Shown one piece after another: positions 1 to 8,572 of a stretch of DNA of 39,119 nucleotides (position 1 is its first letter; each line of letters opens with the position of its first letter). Source of the stretch: JAYWIG01 sp043789035. GTDB taxonomy: Bacteria > Pseudomonadota > Gammaproteobacteria > Burkholderiales > Burkholderiaceae_E. The DNA lies in assembly GCA_043789035.1 (NCBI GenBank), contig JAYWIG010000254.1:1-39119 (forward strand), given 5' to 3'. The translations under genes and the position numbers were made by a program. Under the pieces are notes generated by a model that saw only the letters and a program-made list of their open reading frames with translations, made no database searches and was not told the DNA's origin.

Positions 1-1608
1 TCAATTTTCCTCATCACCGCTGCTAAAGCACTGCTCGCGCTATTTGTCCTAAATGCGGCGCTTGCAATGAGCAATCTGTGGCCAACCCCTTTCGTGTACA
101 TTGATTCACGGGTGGCGCCAGAATTTGTTTACACATGGTGTTTATTGCTCGGTTTGTATCTTTTTCGATCCAACACGGTTTTGAGTAGGCGAGCTTTAAC
201 CAGCCTTGCCATCATCTATACCTTGCTGGTACTTGGCCGGTACTTCGATACTACTGCTCCCGCGCTTTTCGGTCGTCCGATCAACTTGTATTGGGACGGT
301 TTGCAAATTCCCCGCTTGTTGCTCGTTCTTTCCGGTAAATATGCTTGGTGGGTGCCGCCGTTGGTGGTGGTTGCTATTGCAGCGCTGGTTGTAGGTTTGT
401 TTTTCGTTATTCGTTGGGCGCTTAAAAATTGCTCTGAGGTAAGCGTCCCGTATACATTGCGCAGTCGCTGGGCACAGGGCATTACTGTGTTTTTTCTGAT
501 TTCATCGATAGCAAATTTTCTCGGTATGCAGCAAACTTGGGGCTATATTTCGCGGCCAGTGTTGCCCACCTACTGGGCGCAAGCGAAAGTGCTTTTCGCA
601 GCGGTCATAGAAGGCAATAGCAAAATAGTATTGCCAGAGTCACCACTGTTTTCGTCTGACCTTGCAATGCTTAGCCGAGCAGATTTCAAACTTTTTTTCT
701 TAGAATCGTATGGCGCGGTGACTTACGACAATCCTCAAATGAAGCAGGAATTGACCGAAGACAGGGCCAATCTAATAGTTCAAGCGCAAAAGGCAGGCTT
801 TAGCGTTGTGTCTGCATTTGTAAAATCAACCACGTTTGGTGGCGGTACCGATTTAGCCCACATGGCATTGCTTAGCGGTGTTGACACTCGCGATCCAATT
901 CGCCATGACATTCTCCTAACGACTAAAAGACCTACGCTTATTAAACATTTCAATTCCCAGGGATATGAGAGTTTTGGGTTCTATCCTGGGCTCGATTGGG
1001 AATGGGCAGAAGGTAGTTTTTTTGGCTATCAGCATTTAGTCGACGCTCGTACGCTCAAGTACGAAGGGCCAGCCATAGGTTATTGGAAGATACCCGATCA
1101 GTATGCATTGGCGAGATTCAAAGAGCTGCATCCAATCACGCCAATGAGTAAGCCTCGCCTGCTGCTTTTTGCGTCGAGTACCAGTCACTCGCCTTTTCAT
1201 CCTGTGCCCCCATATCAAGCTGATTGGTCGCGCTTGCTGTCGAAAACTCCTTTCGATGCCAGCGACATTGCGCGAATCGAAAAAACAAAGACTAATTGGT
1301 TAGATATGGTGCCCGGTTATACCGGCATGATGGCTTATAACTTTAAGTGGTTAGCGGGGTATTTTTCCCAAAAACATGAACGAGATTTTGTCATGCTGGC
1401 TTTGGGTGATCATCAGCCAACAAGCAACATTACAGGCGAAGGTGCGTCATGGGACGTGCCAGTACATTTCTTTGTGAAGCAACCCGAACTGATGACGAGG
1501 TTAAAGGCTGCCGGGTTTGAAGAGGGCTTGTACCCCAAAAGAAAAGCGATTGCGAGTTTGCCCGAGTTAACGACGTTATTGCTTAAGGTACTTAATCATG
1601 GCCAATAA
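1..1608 (+). CDS. Sulfatase-fold inner-membrane protein, possible glucan phosphoglycerol transferase (5' end outside window)
   Basis: The reading frame is open to the left edge, so the ATG at 67 is internal and the true start lies outside. Several hydrophobic segments, including one encoded by the first 60 bases, precede a periplasmic domain of the alkaline phosphatase/sulfatase superfamily. Visible motifs are LESYG (metal-binding Glu), a Thr-containing STTFGGGT segment where the nucleophile is expected, STSHSPF, and GDHQP near the C-terminus (metal Asp-His). Family knowledge: membrane sulfatase-like enzymes include OpgB and LtaS, which move phosphoglycerol from phosphatidylglycerol to glucans or teichoic acid. 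Because a GH17/GT2 glucan synthase lies 2 kb downstream, I infer a head-group transferase acting on the periplasmic glucan; a true sulfatase or phosphoethanolamine transferase is possible. The next gene overlaps its last 11 bases. Confidence 0.8.
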   Translation, partial: SIFLITAAKALLALFVLNAALAMSNLWPTPFVYIDSRVAPEFVYTWCLLLGLYLFRSNTVLSRRALTSLAIIYTLLVLGRYFDTTAPALFGRPINLYWDGLQIPRLLLVLSGKYAWWVPPLVVVAIAALVVGLFFVIRWALKNCSEVSVPYTLRSRWAQGITVFFLISSIANFLGMQQTWGYISRPVLPTYWAQAKVLFAAVIEGNSKIVLPESPLFSSDLAMLSRADFKLFFLESYGAVTYDNPQMKQELTEDRANLIVQAQKAGFSVVSAFVKSTTFGGGTDLAHMALLSGVDTRDPIRHDILLTTKRPTLIKHFNSQGYESFGFYPGLDWEWAEGSFFGYQHLVDARTLKYEGPAIGYWKIPDQYALARFKELHPITPMSKPRLLLFASSTSHSPFHPVPPYQADWSRLLSKTPFDASDIARIEKTKTNWLDMVPGYTGMMAYNFKWLAGYFSQKHERDFVMLALGDHQPTSNITGEGASWDVPVHFFVKQPELMTRLKAAGFEEGLYPKRKAIASLPELTTLLLKVLNHGQ

Positions 1609-2005
1609 ATCCTTGCCGTTGCGCTGCTTTGTCTTAACGGTCGTCGCTTGCGCTACTCTGGTTACTGCGCACTATATTCGGCATCAATTAATCGAGCCAG
1701 TGTCGCTGGGAGCACTCTGCGAAAAGATTGCTACTTGGCAATGTCGCCTGCGAGATGTTGCTACTTTCGTGCTGCAAGAATCTAGGCTGGGGTGGGGTGC
1801 ATTAGCGTTAGTTTGCGTTGCTTACTTTACGGGTAGTTTTTTTGTTGCAATCTTAGCCTGGTGTGTGGCGAGTATTGGATTGGTACTTTATACGCCTGAG
1901 CTTTGCGCTGTGGCGCTATTGTTTGCGGGGCTCCTGGCAATTAATGTGAACGATGGCGAAAGCCAAGCCGACAACCAAGCAGGTAAAGCGATACACAGCC
2001 AATAA
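1598..2005 (+). CDS. Small membrane protein of unknown function
   Basis: A 135-residue protein starting at an ATG that overlaps the end of the sulfatase-fold gene by 11 bases, so translation is probably coupled. It has about three hydrophobic helices: residues 8-25, and two more between about 75 and 118. The tail is short, polar and rich in Asn, Gln and Asp. I do not recognise the family. The coupling suggests an accessory subunit of the glucan-modifying protein. Its last 118 bases overlap, antiparallel, the 3' end of the GH17 gene on the opposite strand, which is unusual and means one of the two C-termini may be less conserved. Confidence 0.6.
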   Translation: MANKSLPLRCFVLTVVACATLVTAHYIRHQLIEPVSLGALCEKIATWQCRLRDVATFVLQESRLGWGALALVCVAYFTGSFFVAILAWCVASIGLVLYTPELCAVALLFAGLLAINVNDGESQADNQAGKAIHSQ

Positions 2006-3531
2006 GTGAAAAGAATAACCGCTTCGGTGTTACTTATTTTTTCTTGGTACAGCATGCCTAGCGCTGCGAAGATCAAAATCGCACTTAAGAATCGAGTGCT
2101 GCGGCGATAAGCAAAAACGCCCTCGGGCCTAAATAAAACGGCGATGCTTACGATCGCGGGCAGCGCGTAAAGTGCTAATGAAAAGCCTCGATAACGCGGG
2201 TCAGCGAGCAACACAAGTGCCGATGTCGCTGCGGTAAACAACATTGCCGCCCATATTAATGCAAGTTGGCGCTCCCTAGTACTGGGTTTTCTCATCATAT
2301 TCATTGCCAGTAATGCGAGGCTTCCTGCGATGACCATCGCTGCATTGAAGGCGCCCATAAGCATTTCTTGAGTAGTACGCGACCATAGCCTAATGAAGTC
2401 TATTTGTGCGGGCAGTAGCGTACCTGCTAGCGCAAAGGCAAGCATGAATATCGTTTTATCTAGGCGCTTATGTTTTAACGCGAACGTAAGGCTCAACCCT
2501 ACCATTGCCCCAACGAGTGAGGCTAACCAACCGCGCCACCAATGAGAATCTTTCACGTAGAGGGCTTTGTTCTGGCTCCGGGCATTGCCATCCGCATCGA
2601 ACAGCCCCCAAGCCCCGCCCATCGCTCCCTCAAGTGCTCGCTTCCAAGGTTGATCGAAAGCCTCGATGATATTGACATCAATTTTCTCGCGCTCGCCTCT
2701 GGCGGCAACCTCGCGCACAAAACGCATTTGAGTCGCTGCATCGGGTATCGCACCTCGCCGTTGCCGCCCAGCTGCGGGCCAGCCTGTTTCGCCTATCCAT
2801 AAGCGCTTATTTGGGAATACTTGTTGCATTCGTGCATAGGTCGAAAAAACATGCTCAATGGCTAGTGGCGCTGCAACTGGTTCGTCTTCCCAATAGGGCA
2901 ATATGTGAATTGAAATACTATCGACGTGGGAGGCTAATTCTGGGGCGTTACGCCAAAATTCCCAAACATCAGCATAGGTAATCGGAACGGCACTTTGTGC
3001 TTTTGCGTGATCGAGTAGTGTCATAAGGTCTATCGGCAGTAGATCTTTTCTAAGCAGTACTTCGTTACCGACAACTAACAGTTCAACCACATCAGTGTGC
3101 GATTTTGTTAGAGCAATGGCTTCATGTAGTTCGCGTTGATTCGCCCTTTTATCGTTGCCCAACCAAGCTCCTAATCGAACCTTCATGCCGAGCTCTCTAG
3201 CAACCTGTGGTACTTGATCTAAGCCACCACTAATGCCGTAGGTACGTACACAGGAACTTACTTGTTTAATGATTTTTAAGTCTTCTTCAATGTCACGCTT
3301 CGACACTTTAAAGTCTGGGGTGAATGGCGAAGCGTTGGGACGTCTAAAAGGTGCGTATGAGATACATCTTAGAGGCGCGCTAATATTTACGCCACCGTTG
3401 GTCAATATGGCCTGTGGTTGCCCCTGTGTCCACCACCAAAGGAGTGCCGATACTAAGCTAGAGCTAAGTACGATAACAGGTATACAGCGTTGAAACAGCG
3501 TAAATAAGGCTTCTTGTCGGCTTATATACAT
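1888..3531 (-). CDS. Membrane-anchored GH17-type glucan hydrolase/transglycosylase
   Basis: A 547-residue protein: an N-terminal signal anchor (about 15-35), a glycoside hydrolase family 17 domain (about 50-320), then a run of hydrophobic helices from about 335 to the C-terminus. The two GH17 catalytic glutamates are visible as VVGNEVL (E157, acid/base) and WIGETGWP (E248, nucleophile). Family knowledge: GH17 enzymes cleave or transfer beta-1,3-glucan chains. Its GH17 half resembles that of the GH17-GT2 protein encoded divergently at 3648, but the glycosyltransferase part is replaced by a purely membrane C-terminal half. A role in trimming, branching or cyclising the glucan made by the neighbour is inferred. 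The start is an ATG; 116 bases separate it from the divergent gene. Confidence 0.85.
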   Translation of the reverse strand: MYISRQEALFTLFQRCIPVIVLSSSLVSALLWWWTQGQPQAILTNGGVNISAPLRCISYAPFRRPNASPFTPDFKVSKRDIEEDLKIIKQVSSCVRTYGISGGLDQVPQVARELGMKVRLGAWLGNDKRANQRELHEAIALTKSHTDVVELLVVGNEVLLRKDLLPIDLMTLLDHAKAQSAVPITYADVWEFWRNAPELASHVDSISIHILPYWEDEPVAAPLAIEHVFSTYARMQQVFPNKRLWIGETGWPAAGRQRRGAIPDAATQMRFVREVAARGEREKIDVNIIEAFDQPWKRALEGAMGGAWGLFDADGNARSQNKALYVKDSHWWRGWLASLVGAMVGLSLTFALKHKRLDKTIFMLAFALAGTLLPAQIDFIRLWSRTTQEMLMGAFNAAMVIAGSLALLAMNMMRKPSTRERQLALIWAAMLFTAATSALVLLADPRYRGFSLALYALPAIVSIAVLFRPEGVFAYRRSTRFLSAILIFAALGMLYQEKISNTEAVILFTYWLCIALPAWLSAWLSPSFTLIARSPANNSATAQSSGV

Positions 3532-3647
3532 GAACTGTCGAATTCTTAAGGGTTTGTTCTCAATGGAGCGCCAGTCTGGTGTAAGCTGCGCGCCTCGTCA
3601 ACCGACTTACCGGCCAGGCCGCTTTAAGTGTTACTAAACCCAAAACT

Positions 3648-6275
3648 GTGCAAAAAAGTGTGCCGATAAATATAATTCCTCGATATGTTCGTTTCTCGTC
3701 AAAAGTTGAGCCTTTGGCGTTTGCGCTCGCTGTAAGTCTAGCCTGCTTTTTCCTTTGGGGGTGGCTACATTTGCCACTCACAGCGCCAAATGTGGCCAAA
3801 CAATTAGCAGGTCTGTCTTTTTCGCCGTTTGATCGACATGACAGCCCTAGGAACAATACCTTCCCTTCCGATGCCACAATTGAAGGTGACCTTACGTTAA
3901 TCGCGCAGCACTCCGAGCGCATCAGAACTTATTCGTCAGCCCAATTTCCAAATCTTGCAACGCTTGCAGAAAAGCATCAAATCCAATTAACCGCTGGCTT
4001 GTGGTTAAGCGAAGATGAGTTGCAAAATGAAAAGGAACTAAGCGCCCTTCAAGCGAAAAACGTGTCGCGTTTAATCGTTGGAAATGAAACTATTCTCAAA
4101 GGTGTACTGACCTTAAATCAAGTGAAAGCTTATTTAGATCGAGCCAAAGCGCGAACTGGGCTGCCGGTGTCTACCGCAGAGCCTTGGAATATTTGGATGG
4201 CCAATCCTGAACTGGTAGATCACGTCGATTTCATCACGATTCATTTACTTCCCTATTGGGAAGGCATTCATATTAAAAATGCCGTTGGTCATGCTCTCTT
4301 TCAATATGATGCGGTGCGTAAGCGCTTTCCGAACAAAGCTGTCGTGATAGGCGAGGTGGGCTGGCCAAGCAACGGTATGCCAATTGGTTTAGCTACAGCC
4401 AGCCCCGCGAATCAGGCGATTTTCGTTCGAGAATTTTTGAGGGAAGCGCAAGGCCGGAAGTTAGACTATTTCTTGATGGAGGCAATTGATCAACCTTGGA
4501 AGGTGAGCGAAGAAGGACATGCGGGCGCGCATTGGGGGCTCTATGACGCGCACCGAAAGCCAAAGTATGCGATGTCTGGTAAAGTTGCTCAAGATCCACA
4601 ATGGGTCGGCAAAGCTTCTGTTGCTTCAGCGCTGGGTTTCTTAGTTGCCTTGTTATGCCTATCGAACCTTCCGAAGATGCGAACAATTGCAAAGCTTTGG
4701 TTTGCCGCTTCGATTCAATTAATCATGGCATTTGCCATTGCAGTCGTGACCATTCCTTTTCAGGCCTATATGCGCCCAACCGATTGGGTTGCCTTAGCAA
4801 TTTTTCTTCCAACGCTTGCCGTGATGATGGCTATATTGCTGGCTCATGCATTTGAATTTTCTGAACTATTCTGGGCCGGGAGTTTGAAGCGTACCTTCGC
4901 TGCAAAACCTTTGACTGAAGGCGAAAAGCAACCGTTTGTTTCAATCCATTTAGCCTGCTGTAATGAGCCCCCTGATATGGTGATCGCAACGATTGCAAGC
5001 TTGCGGCAACTGGACTATACAAACTTCGAGGTCATTGTTGTCGATAACAACACTAAGGACAATGCGAAGTGGCAACCGGTTCAGTTCTACGTACAAAGTT
5101 TGCCAAAGAACTTTCGATTTTTTCATCTTCCGTCTTGGCCAGGCTACAAAGCGGGTGCGCTTAATTTTGCTTTGGCTCAAACTGGAGTGGACGCCGAAGT
5201 TGTTGCAGTTGTCGATGCTGACTATGTGGTGCATTCGAATTGGTTAGCAAGTCTTGTCAGCTATTTTTCAGATCCTAATGTGGGCGTTGTGCAATCTCCG
5301 CAAGCACATCGAAATTGGGGCAAGCAGGTTTTTCGCCAAATGATGAATTGGGAATACGACGGTTTCTTTCGAATTGGTATGCACCACCGAAACGAACGAA
5401 ATGCAATAGTGCAACACGGCACTATGACGTTGATTAAAGCCAGCGCTTTGCGCGAATTTGGGCAATGGTCGGAATGGTGTGTTTGCGAAGATACCGAACT
5501 TGGGCTTCGCTTGATGCGCCAAGGCTTAACGACGGTGTATGTTGACGAGGCTCTTGGCCACGGCCTCACCCCAGATAGCTTTACCGCCTTTAAGAAACAG
5601 CGGTATCGCTGGGCTCAGGGTGGTATGCAAATATTGAAGAGCCATAGACGCACCGATTCGAAACACCTGACGCCAGCCCAGCGCTATCACTTTCTTGCGG
5701 GTTGGCTGCCATGGATAGGGGACGCGTTGCATTTGGTATTTGCAATTTCCGCAGTTTTATGGACCTTCGGGGTGTTGCTATTCCCGCGATGGATTACGTT
5801 ACCAACCACACTTTTCTTAGTGCCTTTAGGCGCATTTGTACTGGCCAAACTTGTGGTTGGGCCTTTGCTCTATTGGCGCAGAGTGCCGTGTACTGCGACG
5901 GAAATTCTAGGGGCTTCAGTTGCCGGTATGGGGGTGTCGCATGCAATCGCTAGAGGTGTGGTTGCTGGTTTGTTTTCTAAAAATGCTCGTTTCGAGGTGA
6001 CCGATAAAGGCGCGATAAATGCAAAGCAGCAATCTGTTTGGGCAGCAGTGAAAGAAGAAGCTCTCATGTTGTTCTCATTGTTTTTCGCAGGCATTTCGAC
6101 GGTGGTATTTTTGCCCAAGGGTAATGCAGTGCAGACCACTAATTTCGAGTTATGGCTGGGTGTGCTCGCCGTGCAAAGTTTGCCGTATCTAGCCGCGCTA
6201 GTATGCGTATGGCTTTCGATTCGCCCGGAGCGAGTCGCAAAGGCAAACCGAGAACTTGGAATGTCGCACGATTAG
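3648..6275 (+). CDS. ndvB: NdvB-type beta-glucan synthase: GH17 domain fused to GT2 glycosyltransferase
   Basis: An 875-residue inner-membrane protein starting at GTG; no ATG, GTG or TTG is available between the upstream in-frame stop (3582) and this codon. Order: an N-terminal membrane segment; a GH17 domain with catalytic VGNETIL (about residue 144) and IGEVGWP (about 234); three membrane segments (about 325-410); a GT2 domain from about 428 with the DAD motif (about 522), CEDTEL (about 613) and QRYRW (about 650); then C-terminal membrane helices. This architecture matches Pseudomonas aeruginosa NdvB, which makes cyclic beta-1,3-glucans carrying glycerol phosphate. The GT2 part polymerises UDP-glucose; the GH17 part probably acts as a transglycosylase. 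The symbol is by architecture; product linkage is inferred. Confidence 0.88.
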   Translation: MQKSVPINIIPRYVRFSSKVEPLAFALAVSLACFFLWGWLHLPLTAPNVAKQLAGLSFSPFDRHDSPRNNTFPSDATIEGDLTLIAQHSERIRTYSSAQFPNLATLAEKHQIQLTAGLWLSEDELQNEKELSALQAKNVSRLIVGNETILKGVLTLNQVKAYLDRAKARTGLPVSTAEPWNIWMANPELVDHVDFITIHLLPYWEGIHIKNAVGHALFQYDAVRKRFPNKAVVIGEVGWPSNGMPIGLATASPANQAIFVREFLREAQGRKLDYFLMEAIDQPWKVSEEGHAGAHWGLYDAHRKPKYAMSGKVAQDPQWVGKASVASALGFLVALLCLSNLPKMRTIAKLWFAASIQLIMAFAIAVVTIPFQAYMRPTDWVALAIFLPTLAVMMAILLAHAFEFSELFWAGSLKRTFAAKPLTEGEKQPFVSIHLACCNEPPDMVIATIASLRQLDYTNFEVIVVDNNTKDNAKWQPVQFYVQSLPKNFRFFHLPSWPGYKAGALNFALAQTGVDAEVVAVVDADYVVHSNWLASLVSYFSDPNVGVVQSPQAHRNWGKQVFRQMMNWEYDGFFRIGMHHRNERNAIVQHGTMTLIKASALREFGQWSEWCVCEDTELGLRLMRQGLTTVYVDEALGHGLTPDSFTAFKKQRYRWAQGGMQILKSHRRTDSKHLTPAQRYHFLAGWLPWIGDALHLVFAISAVLWTFGVLLFPRWITLPTTLFLVPLGAFVLAKLVVGPLLYWRRVPCTATEILGASVAGMGVSHAIARGVVAGLFSKNARFEVTDKGAINAKQQSVWAAVKEEALMLFSLFFAGISTVVFLPKGNAVQTTNFELWLGVLAVQSLPYLAALVCVWLSIRPERVAKANRELGMSHD

Positions 6276-6380
6276 AAGTTGATAGCAGGACTCTAGCCGA
6301 AAAAAAGGAGCAGCCCCCAAGAATGCTTTACGCATCAAGGCGGCCGTTCCAAAGGAGGAGCTTCGTTAATAGACGAGGAA

Positions 6381-6668
6381 TTAGTTCAGATTGCTTGCTG
6401 CTAACTCGTTAAAACCGCGCGGGCCAGCTTTATTGATTTCTTGTGCTTGCTTGGCAACTTCTGCGCGAGTTAGAGTTGATTGCGATGCAGGAATGACAGT
6501 TGCTTCACTTACTACACCGGCACCCATAATGGCACCAGCGACTTGCATCCGAGTCAGCGTTGATGCTGCTGAACGAAACTCTGGTGCTTCGTTGGCCGAA
6601 GCGGAAACTGATGCGAAGCCTGCTGAGAGTGCGATTGCTGTAGCGATTGTTGCGAATGTTGATTTCAT
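6381..6668 (-). CDS. Small secreted DUF4148-like protein
   Basis: A 95-residue protein with a typical signal peptide (cleavage probably after the Ala-Ser-Ala around residue 25) and a short polar mature part. The mature part contains two copies of a Ser-Thr-Leu-Thr-Arg-x-x-Val-Ala motif about 30 residues apart. This resembles the small periplasmic DUF4148 proteins that are abundant in Burkholderiales and carry a LTRAxV motif; function is unknown in that family. The gene is monocistronic, flanked by a 105-base gap from the ndvB-like gene and about 240 bases from the divergent TetR gene. No strong terminator was seen on either side. Confidence 0.7.
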   Translation of the reverse strand: MKSTFATIATAIALSAGFASVSASANEAPEFRSAASTLTRMQVAGAIMGAGVVSEATVIPASQSTLTRAEVAKQAQEINKAGPRGFNELAASNLN

Positions 6669-6874
6669 GATGATTCTTTCAGTAAGTTGGTTTGGAACGT
6701 AGGTTAGTGCTTTAACAAATTCAGCTGATGTGTTGCTGATGAGGTTTAGTCAAGGCTTGCAGAACTTCCATACGCATTTGAAGGTTTCAAGATGGGATCG
6801 AAAACATGTCGATCCGGTCACAAACAGGCCGCTGAGTATCTCAGATTGATAACAAAATTCTTTTGATTGAACAC

Positions 6875-6903
6875 TTGTACAAAGTTCTTGTACATGCGTA
6901 CAA
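6875..6903. promoter_or_regulatory. Probable TetR operator and promoter
   Basis: TTGTACAA, a perfect 8-base palindrome, lies at 6875-6882. A second site, TTGTAC-ATGC-GTACAA (6888-6903), is an inverted repeat with perfect 6-base arms. A TACAAT hexamer at 6899-6904 could be the -10 box, with the first TTGTAC as a weak -35 at 18-base spacing. Both elements sit just before the ATG at 6911, the usual place for TetR autoregulation. Regulatory function is inferred. Confidence 0.55.
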
Positions 6904-6910
6904 TAAATTG

Positions 6911-7570
6911 ATGGATATGCCCGTAAAAACTTCGGACAAGCAAATCGCTATTCTTTTGGCTGCGGAAAAACTGTTCGCTGAAAGAGGGTACGCACGGGTA
7001 ACGATTCGCGAGATTGCCCGCGAAGCAGATGTGCCTTTAGCGTTAGTGGGTTATTACTATGGTCCCAAACATTCGCTATTCCTCGCTATTTTTGAGCGCT
7101 GGAACGCAACCATTGATGAGCGCCTATCGCAGTTAGAAGCAGTTCGGGCCGTAAAAGTTGACGAAGGTTCTTTGACACGCATTATTGAAGCATTCATCGA
7201 TCCGGTTTTGAAGATGCGTGCCAGTTCGGAAGGTGAGTATTACGCATTGCTTGTCGCGAGAGAGCTTTATAACGCCACGCCAGAGACGGATAAGGTACTG
7301 CGCAAATATTTCGATCCGTTAGCTCATGCCTTTATTGATGCTATTCACCATATACTTCCCCATGCGTCACGCGTGCAGGTAAGCTGGTCTTATCAATTTT
7401 CGTTAGGTGCACTGCTACATCATTTAAGTGATTCGCGTATTGAGCGTCTCTCTCGAGGGCAAGCAGTAATGGCAGAAGCGAGCGCTAGAGATTTATTGAT
7501 TCAATTTATCGTTGGTGGCATAAATGCCGCGCTTCCAACGTCAATAAAGGTTACAAAACCACGGCAGTAA
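6911..7570 (+). CDS. TetR/AcrR-family transcriptional regulator
   Basis: About 219 residues. The N-terminal helix-turn-helix is clear: LFAERGYARVTIREIAREA, followed by a YYYGPKHSLF recognition-helix region typical of TetR proteins. The C-terminal ligand-binding part is all-alpha and shows no assignable ligand. An upstream TTG (6863) would add 16 residues but would place the palindromic operator inside the coding sequence, so I chose the ATG at 6911; the ATG at 6917 is also possible. No Shine-Dalgarno is visible, and the message could be nearly leaderless given the TACAAT box at 6899. It lies 17 bases before the ABC transporter genes on the same strand and is the likely local regulator of that operon and of itself. 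Confidence 0.85.
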   Translation: MDMPVKTSDKQIAILLAAEKLFAERGYARVTIREIAREADVPLALVGYYYGPKHSLFLAIFERWNATIDERLSQLEAVRAVKVDEGSLTRIIEAFIDPVLKMRASSEGEYYALLVARELYNATPETDKVLRKYFDPLAHAFIDAIHHILPHASRVQVSWSYQFSLGALLHHLSDSRIERLSRGQAVMAEASARDLLIQFIVGGINAALPTSIKVTKPRQ

Positions 7571-7587
7571 AAACTAGGAGACTTGGG

Positions 7588-8565
7588 ATGAGAACATTGA
7601 TATCAAAGAATCGTCGTTCGGCTATTGCATCAATTGCAGGAGGTGGCTTAGCCATCAGCATGCCAATGGCGGTTTTACCGTCGATTGCTAACGCGCAATC
7701 CACAAAGATCATATGTGGTTTTACCGCTGTTACCGACTTCACTAGTGCGTTTGTCGCCAAGGAAGAGGGTTACTTTAGTAAGCGTGGCCTAGATGTTGAG
7801 ATGAAGTTCATCCCATTGAACTCGACCATTCCTGCGGCGATTCAATCGGATTCATTACAGATGGGTGGCCCGACTCCTAGTGTGTTTTTGCAAGGCGTTG
7901 ATGGTGGCTTAGATCATGTGGTGGTCGCAGGTGCGGGTATAACTTCTAAATCAATTACTGCATTTGGTTTAGTTGCAAAAGCTGGTTCAGGTATTCGAAC
8001 TGCGCAAGATTGCGTGGGTAAAAAAATTGGTGTCCCTGGTTTAGGGGCCTTCTTGCATGTCACTTTTCGCGCTTGGCTAAAGCAGTCGGGCGTTGATTAC
8101 AGAAAAGTGAACTTTATCGAAGCCTCGTTCCCTCAACATGGCGATTTACTCAGAGGTGGCTCGATTGATGCTGTGGTCACAGCAGACCCTTTCATGAACC
8201 GTATTCTAGAAAGTGGCAATGGTTATGTTGCCGCTTACTACAGCACTTTTCTTGAAGAAGGTAACCCAACAATTGTCTATTCCGCTAAACGCGAATGGGT
8301 ACAAAAGAATGCTGCGGCCGCAAAGGCTTTTCGTGATTCACTCGTTGAGGCTGCGGCCTTCATGAAGAAGCCCGCGAACGACACCAAGGTTAGGGAGCAT
8401 ATCGGCAAGTACATAAAGTTACCGCCCGAGGTCATTGCTAAAGTACAGCTTTCGCCACCGGGCCCGATCGTGACAGAGAAGCAGCTTAATTTTTGGGTGG
8501 CAATGATGAAAGATCAGGAGATGTTGAAAGGGACACCAGCGGTTGCCACCTTGATCGCCAAGTAA
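7588..8565 (+). CDS. NitT/TauT-type ABC transporter substrate-binding protein (NMT1/SsuA-like)
   Basis: A 325-residue periplasmic protein with a leader ending in an Ala-Asn-Ala type cleavage site around residue 36; the leader contains Arg-Arg, so Tat export is possible. The mature part shows the NMT1/THI5-SsuA fold pattern: an early KIICGFTAVTDF strand, EEGYFSKRGLDVEM, GGPTPSVFLQG and GVPGLGAF, and a late VTADPFM stretch. The family binds sulfonates, nitrate, thiamine or pyrimidine precursors, and aromatic acids, so the ligand cannot be fixed from sequence. A good ribosome binding site (AGGAGA) precedes the ATG. It is followed after 7 bases by the ATPase gene. Confidence 0.88.
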   Translation: MRTLISKNRRSAIASIAGGGLAISMPMAVLPSIANAQSTKIICGFTAVTDFTSAFVAKEEGYFSKRGLDVEMKFIPLNSTIPAAIQSDSLQMGGPTPSVFLQGVDGGLDHVVVAGAGITSKSITAFGLVAKAGSGIRTAQDCVGKKIGVPGLGAFLHVTFRAWLKQSGVDYRKVNFIEASFPQHGDLLRGGSIDAVVTADPFMNRILESGNGYVAAYYSTFLEEGNPTIVYSAKREWVQKNAAAAKAFRDSLVEAAAFMKKPANDTKVREHIGKYIKLPPEVIAKVQLSPPGPIVTEKQLNFWVAMMKDQEMLKGTPAVATLIAK

Positions 8566-8572
8566 GTGTTGC

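Noticed and set aside
3560..3922. Open frame on the minus strand across the start of the ndvB-like gene
   Set aside because: It lies antisense to the N-terminus of the GH17-GT2 protein, has no recognisable domain, and its translation shows no signal or fold pattern.
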